NCBI GenBank assembly: GCA_031291235.1 | Contig: JARLJL010000015.1 | Coordinates: 181,076 to 245,075, forward strand | DNA from: Sulfuriferula sp. | Lineage (GTDB): Bacteria > Pseudomonadota > Gammaproteobacteria > Burkholderiales > Sulfuriferulaceae | Length of the DNA: 64,000 bases | Reading direction: 5' to 3' | Part shown: positions 54,702-61,246 of the stretch, piece after piece | How the letters are laid out: each line of letters starts with the position of its first letter | Numbering within the stretch: the stretch's first letter is position 1 | Made by a program: the position numbers and the translations under genes | Notes under the pieces: generated by a model | What the model saw: only the letters and a program-made list of their open reading frames with translations | The model's database searches: none | Told to the model about the DNA's origin: nothing

Positions 54702-55010
54702 CTAAAGATTGATCCGAAACAAGGACGGGTCACGCATGCATGCGTCAAACACACGTTCCTTGCCATGTTCCAGAAAGATGTAACGTCCAACAGCCGTGGC
54801 CAATGCCGATGAGCCATGGATGCTGTTGAGGTAGTCGCTGTACTGACCACCTCGTTTTTGCACAGTGTGTGCGTAATCGCCAAACTCATCCGCCGATAAG
54901 CAGGTACGGAACTTCAGTTCAGCGATCGAACCACGAGTGACTTGTGCCGGCTCTTTAGCTTGAGCAAGGCCTGCGATCGTCATCATCGCTATTAGGAGGA
55001 TTTTGTTCAT
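54702..55010 (-). CDS. small exported protein
   Basis: 102 residues from ATG at 55010 (GAGAAAGG upstream). A Sec signal peptide MNKILLIAMMTIAGLAQA (cleavage after AQA) is followed by ~84 residues with two Cys (RTCLSADEF, FDACMRD) likely joined by a disulfide in the periplasm. Overlaps the upstream gene by 56 nt. One of a cluster of exported proteins close to the adhesin gene. No family recognised. Confidence 0.75.
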   Translation of the reverse strand: MNKILLIAMMTIAGLAQAKEPAQVTRGSIAELKFRTCLSADEFGDYAHTVQKRGGQYSDYLNSIHGSSALATAVGRYIFLEHGKERVFDACMRDPSLFRINL

Positions 55011-55230
55011 TGCCTTTCTCAACGAGGTTAGCTGCGATCTTTTCAGCATCAGCAGCGGCTTCGGCCCCAAACGGTTTGCCGAGATGAGTGGAGAACATCT
55101 GACGACGATTCATGTAGCGATCCGTACCTTCGTACCAGTTCAGACCAGCGACACCCATCAACTCACGGCTCAACGAGGCTGCCATGTTCGTGCTACCAGC
55201 CATCACTTCTTTCTTCAGCTTTTCGTCCAT
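54955..55230 (-). CDS. hypothetical protein with overlapping acidic tail
   Basis: 91 residues, AGGAATTG before ATG. Helical KLKKEVMAGSTNMAASLSRE, then YMNRRQMFSTHLGKPFGAEA and an Asp/Glu-rich tail (NPPNSDDDDRRPCSS) that covers the next gene's start by 56 nt. Basic then acidic halves. Function unknown. Starts 3 nt after the upstream stop. Confidence 0.7.
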   Translation of the reverse strand: MDEKLKKEVMAGSTNMAASLSRELMGVAGLNWYEGTDRYMNRRQMFSTHLGKPFGAEAAADAEKIAANLVEKGNEQNPPNSDDDDRRPCSS

Positions 55231-55233
55231 GTC

Positions 55234-55464
55234 TCAATTCCTCTTATAAAGTCTACGAAATCCCGGAATCATCTTCAAGACTTCCGAGGCGGGGTTGGTC
55301 TTCATCGCGTGACGGATCATTAACTTCACCGTGCGCGAACTACGCTGAATCTCGCTGCGCAACTTCTTCATGTCGCCGCGTTGTTTTTCCCAACGCAATA
55401 CGTCAGCCACTGTCGTCTTCGGGTAGGAGATTGAAGACGCACCAAACTTTACATGCTTGTCCAT
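55234..55464 (-). CDS. small basic protein
   Basis: 76 residues from ATG at 55464, 1 nt after the upstream stop; a longer reading would overlap the exported-protein gene. MDKHVKFGASSISYPKTTVA, then a strongly basic helix (SEIQRSSRTVKLMIRHAMKT) and a tail FRRLYKRN. Nucleic-acid binding is plausible from charge. Operon with the neighbouring genes. Not recognised. Confidence 0.7.
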   Translation of the reverse strand: MDKHVKFGASSISYPKTTVADVLRWEKQRGDMKKLRSEIQRSSRTVKLMIRHAMKTNPASEVLKMIPGFRRLYKRN

Positions 55465-55465
55465 G

Positions 55466-55837
55466 TCAGTACTTGAACCCTTCAGTGGTTTGAGCACCCG
55501 ACGGCGTGTTGTCAAAGTGAGCATTCGGTCGGTTGTTACCCACAGCATCTACCGAGTCAGTAGAAAGTTGTGTTTGCGTGGACTTCTTCGCGTTCAGTGC
55601 TTCAGCGCGTTCCATCACCCGACGCTGTGCATCGATTGCTTGTTGTTGGGTAGGCGGTAGCGGCATTTGCGTTTTGTACATCTGGGCGAGTTGATCGCCT
55701 TGCATCTCTACCCGGCTCAGATTGCCCGGATAGAAGATCTCACCCGCACGAGCAGGCTTCATGCTCATGATGACAACCACGGCGACGAATGCTCCGAACA
55801 TACGGATGACAAGACCTTTGGTCGAAATGCTTTTCAT
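55466..55837 (-). CDS. exported protein, adhesin-neighbour
   Basis: 123 residues from ATG at 55837 (AAGGAACC upstream). A signal sequence or signal anchor (VIRMFGAFVAVVVIMSMKPA, then RAGEIF) may be cut at ARA-GE. The mature part is helical (MQGDQLAQMYKTQMPLPPTQ; QAIDAQRRVMERAEALNAKK) with a Ser/Asn/Gly tail. It is the first gene after the adhesin terminator. A periplasmic or envelope role is likely; family unknown. Confidence 0.7.
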   Translation of the reverse strand: MKSISTKGLVIRMFGAFVAVVVIMSMKPARAGEIFYPGNLSRVEMQGDQLAQMYKTQMPLPPTQQQAIDAQRRVMERAEALNAKKSTQTQLSTDSVDAVGNNRPNAHFDNTPSGAQTTEGFKY

Positions 55838-55881
55838 GGTGGTTCCTTTTAGTTCGAATGAATGAGGAAATAAAAAAGAAA

Positions 55882-55908
55882 GGAGGAGGAGAGCTTTCGC
55901 CCTCCTCC
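55882..55908 (-). terminator. terminator of the adhesin gene
   Basis: Minus-strand GGAGGAGGGC-GAAA-GCTCTCCTCC followed by TCCTTTCTTTTTTATTTCC. Strong intrinsic terminator ~100 nt after the adhesin stop. Confidence 0.82.
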
Positions 55909-56008
55909 TGAAGTTCCGCATCATGAACCGGTCACCGACTCCGGCGCTCACCGAGGTGAGTTGTGATGAGGGCCACTTTATTTACACGATGCGGGAACAC
56001 GGCACTGC

Positions 56009-58549
56009 TTAGAACTGATAGCCGGCCGATGCCACTGCGCCCACGTCGCCACGGGTGCTGGTGGACACGCCTGCCTTGATCACGATGTTGTTGATGATCG
56101 TCGACACGCCGATTGCCACGCCTTGTTGGCCGTGGTAGTTCGACACTGCCGCCGAGATCATCGACTTGCCAGCTTGCGTCGGTTGCGGCAGACCAGCAAT
56201 TGCCAACACCGAAGCCAAGCCACCATATGTGTCCTTCTTGAAGCTGTCGAAGTCGTTCTGGAGAGCGTTCACACGCTGGTCCGTATAGCCCATCGACTGT
56301 TGCTGCGCGTAGTTCACTTGACCGACGTTAGCTGCATCCGTCGGAGCCGTACCAGCCGCCACGTTCGTCACTTGACGCTCTTGACCAGCAGCGCCGACCG
56401 AGATCGTGTTGTCGCGATCAGCCACCGAACCTTGACCCAGTGCTACCGAGTTGTTGGCCGTGACTTGCGAACCTGCGCCCATCTGGCCGTTGTTGACGCT
56501 GTTGGCCCACGTGTTCAGGTTATTGATCGACGTCGTATTGCCGGTGACTTGCTTCTGGATGCCGGCTTCTGCCGTCGTTGCACGAGTCGTCTCGGAATCG
56601 ATCTTCGTGTTCAGGCCGGATTCAGCCGTTTGAGCACGATTCGATTCGTTGTCGATGTTCGATTGCAGCGTGGTTTCAGCCGTCACAGCGCGGGTCGTTT
56701 CGGCACCCACTTGCTGGTTCGTGTACGTCTTGGCCGAGTTCAGCGTCTGACCTGCCACCTGATTGGTGTAGGCTGCCGACGTCGCGACTGCACCGGTGTA
56801 AGCCGCTGCCGCTGCTGCATCTGCATGACCATTCGCCGACTTCAGCGTAGCCGCACTGGAGGCATCGGTATAGCTTTCCGACGTAGCGACACCGTTAGCT
56901 ACAGCGGTATCGGTGTAGCCGTTGGCCGACTTCAGGGTTGCTGCATCACCAGCGATGCGTGCAGCTGCTTCCGACTTGATGGCTTGTGCGTTCTGTGCCG
57001 AAGCGGCCAATGCTGCGCCGCCTACGCCCAGAGCCAGGTCAGCTGTGCCTTGTGCATTTGCTGCTGCTTTACCAGCTGCATTTGCCGTCGACTGAGCCTT
57101 CCCTGCATCCGCATCCGCCTTTGCTGCTGCGGCACCCGCTGCTGTACCGACTGTCAGGGCGGTGTTAGCCGTACCTTGCGCATGGGAAGCAGCTGCACCA
57201 GCAGCAGTTGCCGTGGTTTGCGCAGCCGCAGCCGCAGTACCAGCCGCATCAGCAGTACCTTGGGCATGTGCCGCTGCACTGCCTGCCGCGTCAGCGGTCG
57301 ACTGTGCTTTGCCCGCAGCTGCATCCGCTGCACCAGCCAGACCGAGTGCTGCACCACCAACTGCCAAAGCGGTATCGGCCGTGCCTTGTGCGTGCGAAGC
57401 CGAAGCGGCTGCTGCATCGGCGGTACCCTGAGCATGGGCGGCCGCTTGGCCAGCAGAGTTAGCCGTCGATTGTGCAGCGGCTGCTGCACTACCTGCGGAT
57501 TGCGCTGCACCCAAAGCCTGACCAGCGACGGTATCGGCGTGGTTAGCCGTGGCCGTTGCGCCAGCTGCTGCTGTTGCCGCACCTTCTGCGACACCTTCAG
57601 CATGACCTGCGGTGATGGCGGCACCCGTTGCCGTGATCGCTGCGCCGACGGCGATGCCGGTTGCGACACCAGCTTGTGCTGCTGCACCTTGGGCGATCGA
57701 CTTGGCTTGACCAGCAGTAGCTTCAGCGGATTGCGAATTCGCCAGAGCCGTGTTGGCCGTACCTTGAGCTGCGTTCACGCCGGATTGCAGACCAGCTTCA
57801 GCGCCCTTGGCACGTGCAGTTTCAGCAGCCGTAGCGGCGGCGGCCGTCGATGCATTTGCTGCCACCGTTGCGTTGGTCGAATTCAACTGATCCGATGTTG
57901 CCAGACCCGAGACCGTACCCGTAACCGATTGACCGTTCGACAGCGTCGTGGTGATCGTCGTTCCCTTGACGTTCACGCCGGTGACGGAGTTGCCTTGCGC
58001 GCCGGTAGCACCGGTTGCGCCAGTTGCCCCCGTAGCACCAGTGTCGCCCTTCACGCCTTGCTGACCCTGCGCACCAGTTGCACCTTGGGCACCTGTCGCC
58101 CCAGTTGCGCCATCCTTACCATTGGTGCCGTTCGTACCGTTGGTCCCGGCTACGCCTTGAGCACCTTGTGCGCCAGTTGCGCCGACAGCGCCGGTAGCGC
58201 CCGTTTCACCCTTGGCTCCTTGAGCACCGGTAGCGCCTTGAGCCCCCGTGGCTCCAGTAGCTCCCGTTGCGCCGGTAGCACCGGTCGCGCCGTCTTTACC
58301 GTTGGTACCATTAGTACCGTTCGTGCCAGCGACACCTTGAATACCTTGCGCGCCTTGAGCACCGGTTGCCCCCGTGGCACCCGTTGCCCCAGTCTTACCT
58401 TGAATACCTTGCGGACCTTGCGGGCCAACCGGGCCTTGGGGACCAGCAGGACCTTGCGGACCCGTGCAACCACTCCAACCGCAATCTGCATATGCAGCGC
58501 CCGACATCAAAGCGAGGAACAGGGCGGATACGACGATTTGCTTATTCAT
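56009..58549 (-). CDS. collagen-like trimeric autotransporter adhesin (YadA family)
   Basis: 846 residues. Signal peptide to ~residue 21 ([25 protein letters not shown]). Residues ~30-196 are collagen-type Gly-X-Y repeats ([19 protein letters not shown]; many GATGATGAQ and [13 protein letters not shown]). A long Ala-rich coiled coil with ~14-residue repeats ([11 protein letters not shown]) runs to ~residue 600, then Thr/Asn-rich coil, a head/neck element [20 protein letters not shown] and [20 protein letters not shown], and a ~70-residue C-terminal YadA-type membrane anchor ending in Phe (SAGYQF). The product would be exported by Sec and inserted in the host outer membrane as a trimer with a rigid stalk. 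This is a bacterial surface-protein layout, not a tail fibre. Preceded by a long-form promoter-like motif and ended by its own terminator. Confidence 0.88.
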   Translation of the reverse strand: MNKQIVVSALFLALMSGAAYADCGWSGCTGPQGPAGPQGPVGPQGPQGIQGKTGATGATGATGAQGAQGIQGVAGTNGTNGTNGKDGATGATGATGATGATGAQGATGAQGAKGETGATGAVGATGAQGAQGVAGTNGTNGTNGKDGATGATGAQGATGAQGQQGVKGDTGATGATGATGATGAQGNSVTGVNVKGTTITTTLSNGQSVTGTVSGLATSDQLNSTNATVAANASTAAAATAAETARAKGAEAGLQSGVNAAQGTANTALANSQSAEATAGQAKSIAQGAAAQAGVATGIAVGAAITATGAAITAGHAEGVAEGAATAAAGATATANHADTVAGQALGAAQSAGSAAAAAQSTANSAGQAAAHAQGTADAAAASASHAQGTADTALAVGGAALGLAGAADAAAGKAQSTADAAGSAAAHAQGTADAAGTAAAAAQTTATAAGAAASHAQGTANTALTVGTAAGAAAAKADADAGKAQSTANAAGKAAANAQGTADLALGVGGAALAASAQNAQAIKSEAAARIAGDAATLKSANGYTDTAVANGVATSESYTDASSAATLKSANGHADAAAAAAYTGAVATSAAYTNQVAGQTLNSAKTYTNQQVGAETTRAVTAETTLQSNIDNESNRAQTAESGLNTKIDSETTRATTAEAGIQKQVTGNTTSINNLNTWANSVNNGQMGAGSQVTANNSVALGQGSVADRDNTISVGAAGQERQVTNVAAGTAPTDAANVGQVNYAQQQSMGYTDQRVNALQNDFDSFKKDTYGGLASVLAIAGLPQPTQAGKSMISAAVSNYHGQQGVAIGVSTIINNIVIKAGVSTSTRGDVGAVASAGYQF

Positions 58550-58682
58550 GATTCTTATACCTTTTCTTGATTAGAATAACATATCGGAGATGGTCAATAA
58601 GAGAACAAGGCCCCCGATGCCAAGTCAATGAAACTTTAAAGGTGGAATAACAAGTTGATATTGCTACCAACTCACGATTAGA

Positions 58683-58709
58683 ATATATGTTTGAGATTTT
58701 CTAGGATCG
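58683..58709 (-). promoter_or_regulatory. promoter-like motif, long form, of the adhesin gene
   Basis: Minus-strand GATCCTAGAAAATCTCAAAC then ATATATT, matching the block at 23848-23874 at most positions. It lies ~134 nt upstream of the adhesin ATG, right after the 58713 gene. Confidence 0.5.
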
Positions 58710-58712
58710 GTC

Positions 58713-59150
58713 TTAATCCGAGTAGATCTCTTTCTCCAGAACCATGGTCGAACTGTTGAACCACTTGCAGAACTTGTAGTAATGCCGCCCCGACGGCGTG
58801 TACAGTCCGTGCATGTGGAGTCGCAATGATTGGAACAGATTGTTCACGCTATCCAGATAGAGATAAGCGGCATCGTCACTTAAACCTGATCCATCCAATT
58901 CCATTGCGATCTCATCGAACCAATCTTCGATGTCGTCATCGATCGTACCTAAGTCGGAAGTACGCACGAGACAATCATCGATCAGGTCTTCGTAAACAAA
59001 TCCGAAGTCCTTGACATGGTTGGCTTTGACGTGTAGGTCTAACACGACTTCAGCCGGTAATTCAATAAGAGCATACTCGGGGAGGTACGCCCACATTGAT
59101 CGCTCGTCCGGGAACGGCGTCGTTATGCATGAGGACGATTGCATCTTCAA
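58713..59150 (-). CDS. helical protein of the three-member family
   Basis: 145 residues if ATG at 59150 is used; ATG at 59096 (GGACGAG upstream) gives 127 residues and a smaller overlap, and is preferred by the alignment. LPEYALIELPAEVVLDLHVK, a long acidic helix and LHMHGLYTPSGRHYYKFCKW follow the plan of the 17687 and 59062 proteins. Overlaps the 59062 gene out of frame. Function unknown. Confidence 0.7.
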   Translation of the reverse strand: MKMQSSSCITTPFPDERSMWAYLPEYALIELPAEVVLDLHVKANHVKDFGFVYEDLIDDCLVRTSDLGTIDDDIEDWFDEIAMELDGSGLSDDAAYLYLDSVNNLFQSLRLHMHGLYTPSGRHYYKFCKWFNSSTMVLEKEIYSD

Positions 59151-59508
59151 ACCTTTCGAAAAAGAAATAGCGAATCAATCCCTCCGGTGCGTACATGTTG
59201 AACTGATACATCTGGTGCAGAATGTGGATACCAAGCTGATAGACGCGCTCCGCTATCTTGAACTTACTCATCTCTTCATCTGCTTCCCGATTCATCAATC
59301 CTTCCACATAGTCTCGCAGGTTATCGTGTCCTTGATCCGCGTACTCCAAGCATTGGATTATGTCGTCCAGATAGTTCAGGACTTCACATTCTTGGACACC
59401 GCCTAATATCAAGGCTATGTCCGCTTCTTCCAGCGATAAAGCAATCGCTTCATTGAGTTGTGCTAATGGATAAGCAACGTCGAGTATGACGTAGTCAGGT
59501 CCTCGCAT
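59062..59508 (-). CDS. helical protein of the three-member family
   Basis: 148 residues, GGAGGG before ATG. DYVILDVAYPLAQLNEAIAL, VLNYLDDIIQCLEYADQGHD and QLGIHILHQMYQFNMYAPEG parallel the 58713 and 17687 proteins. The final ~30 residues overlap the next gene in another frame. First gene of this unit, preceded by a terminator at 59574-59589. Function unknown. Confidence 0.72.
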   Translation of the reverse strand: MRGPDYVILDVAYPLAQLNEAIALSLEEADIALILGGVQECEVLNYLDDIIQCLEYADQGHDNLRDYVEGLMNREADEEMSKFKIAERVYQLGIHILHQMYQFNMYAPEGLIRYFFFERFEDAIVLMHNDAVPGRAINVGVPPRVCSY

Positions 59509-59563
59509 GGTTTGTGCCCTCCTTTACATCATCCACACACCTCCTAGAAATTTACCATTTGAC

Positions 59564-59589
59564 GGCATAAAGCCGGAGCCGAAGCTCCG
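59564..59589 (-). terminator. UUCG-loop terminator with TTATGCCG tail
   Basis: Minus-strand CGGAGC-TTCG-GCTCCG then GCTTTATGCCGTCAA (59570-59564). Ends the tail-fibre transcript. Confidence 0.8.
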
Positions 59590-59602
59590 ACCTCATGAAC
59601 CA

Positions 59603-60523
59603 CTAGATGTTATCGGTCCAACCCATCACTGCGACAATCCCATAGTTCCCAGCAGTACCGGGAGTCGGGGGTTGCGCGCCTGCGTTCGATGCCCAATAGA
59701 CGTCGGGCGACTCAACCGTGACATCGTCATCCGTGAAGAGATACGAACCCACGTTGCTGTGCATGATCGGTGGCAAGTTTGTGGTTGAATTCCACGCACC
59801 AAAGTTGGCATTCGGTGCAACCATCACGGTACACGAACCGCCATTCGACCCTGTCAACAAACGCAGATCAGTTGTCGTAGGAGGCGCGAACGCTGCCCAC
59901 GGCAAACCTACCCAAGTCGGAATTGTGCAGTCACCTGCTGCACCACTTGCGATGATCGGCAAGGCAGGAACATTTGAACCCGGACGCACATCGTAACGAG
60001 CCTGGGCACCCTTTTGCGTGAATGACAACGGATACGCGTTCGCTGTTCCATCCGTACGAACCCAAGCCACGCGCGTGTAGAACGTGTACCCGGAAGGCAA
60101 AGCAGGCGCAGTGGAATTCAACGACAGAATAGCCGTGGCTTCCGCCAACGTCGAACTGTATGCTACGTACAATGCGTACCACGTGTTCGAAGCAAAGTTC
60201 CCTGTGTCCAGACTACCGGCACCAGTCCCGGCTTGCCCAGCCGGTTTAGTGTTGGCACTCAAGTTCACGTTAGAGATCACGACCACGTGACCATTACCGT
60301 CCTTGAGCGTCATCTCCAAAGCGGTGACGCTGACGGCGGCGTTACTACCGGTTGAGGTCACCACCAGTGCGTTAAACAAACCCCGCACCAAAGCGATGTT
60401 ACTCACCGTATTGCTGAGCGTCGTCACCTGACCTTGGATACCTTCGTCGACCGCAGCGACAGCTGAGCCGAACTCGGCGAATGATTCCGCCAGTGCGGCT
60501 GCTCCTTCTGTAATAGCTGACAT
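59603..60523 (-). CDS. tail-fibre protein
   Basis: 306 residues, GGACG before ATG. After a short helical start (MSAITEGAAALAESFAEFGS) the protein is beta-rich, with the fibre-like segment ASNTWYALYVAYSSTLAEAT, then SLNSTAPALPSGYTFYTRVA and WVRTDGTANAYPLSFTQKG, a pattern common to phage fibre proteins whose tips bind carbohydrate. The end (VESPDVYWASNAGAQPPTPG) looks like a compact tip domain. Acts at the virion tail in receptor binding. Third gene of the fibre block. Confidence 0.75.
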   Translation of the reverse strand: MSAITEGAAALAESFAEFGSAVAAVDEGIQGQVTTLSNTVSNIALVRGLFNALVVTSTGSNAAVSVTALEMTLKDGNGHVVVISNVNLSANTKPAGQAGTGAGSLDTGNFASNTWYALYVAYSSTLAEATAILSLNSTAPALPSGYTFYTRVAWVRTDGTANAYPLSFTQKGAQARYDVRPGSNVPALPIIASGAAGDCTIPTWVGLPWAAFAPPTTTDLRLLTGSNGGSCTVMVAPNANFGAWNSTTNLPPIMHSNVGSYLFTDDDVTVESPDVYWASNAGAQPPTPGTAGNYGIVAVMGWTDNI

Positions 60524-60525
60524 GA

Positions 60526-61227
60526 TTACGTCCAGGCAAGGTGAGCCGTTTCAGACGGCAGGCCTGTTGAGACAGGGATAGCAGATCCGACAGCCGTCGT
60601 CGAGATCCGTGACAGATCAATCCGAGTCACACCCGAAGCGGAGATTGTGTTGAGCGTCACACTCGTACCTGACAACGTGACTGCTCCCAGGAACATGTTG
60701 GTTTGAGACTCCGGCACTTCCGTTGCAGACGCGACAATCGAGGCCACACCCGAGGTCAACCGCAGATACAGATACGTCGTCGCATTCGCAATCAGACTGA
60801 GCGTCGTCTGCGGTAGCAAGAAGAACTGCCCCGAGATCAACGCTGGAATGTTCGCAGCAAACACTACATTCGCCGCTGTACCCGAAACTGTCACCGGGAT
60901 CGCTGAACCATCCACTGCACCAAAGCGTGACAGTGGTACGATACCTGAAGGCAGCGTAGCAGCGATCAGGGCGTCAATCTGAGCCGTACTGTAGGCTCCG
61001 AGTTCAGCGGCAGTGGTACCGTGAGGATTGTTAGTGTTAGACGCGTGTGCGTCGGTATGAGCAGCCGCAGTAGCCGTCAATTGAGACGGGGACTGGTTGC
61101 CCAGCGTGTTTGCGTTATCAGCCTGTGCTGCACTCGCAACCTTTCGATACGTGGCCTCAGTGAGTGCCGCGAATGAAGTGTTGAAAGCTTCTGCCAAGGC
61201 CGCCATGTTATCGCTGATAGCAGACAT
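60526..61227 (-). CDS. tail-fibre protein with shared C-terminal module
   Basis: 233 residues from ATG at 61227 (GGAT upstream; longer readings overlap the neighbour). Helical start (ALAEAFNTSFAALTEATYRK), a fibre element HTDAHASNTNNPHGTTAAEL with the NPHG motif, then a beta module whose last ~95 residues (TTYLYLRLTSGVASIVASAT; EVPESQTNMFLG; GLPSETAHLAWT) match the end of the upstream fibre gene. A distal fibre or receptor-binding protein. Confidence 0.78.
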   Translation of the reverse strand: MSAISDNMAALAEAFNTSFAALTEATYRKVASAAQADNANTLGNQSPSQLTATAAAHTDAHASNTNNPHGTTAAELGAYSTAQIDALIAATLPSGIVPLSRFGAVDGSAIPVTVSGTAANVVFAANIPALISGQFFLLPQTTLSLIANATTYLYLRLTSGVASIVASATEVPESQTNMFLGAVTLSGTSVTLNTISASGVTRIDLSRISTTAVGSAIPVSTGLPSETAHLAWT

Positions 61228-61246
61228 GTATAAATCCAAGAAAAGA

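Noticed and set aside
57000..58420. Short tandem DNA repeats that look like a CRISPR or satellite array
   Set aside because: The repeats are in-frame codons for collagen-like and Ala-rich repeats of the adhesin, without the constant repeat/spacer length of a CRISPR array.
56123..58570. An 815-codon plus-strand frame rich in Cys/Arg/Ser opposite the adhesin gene
   Set aside because: It is the antisense of the Gly-X-Y and Ala repeats; composition and lack of a start signal show it is a shadow.
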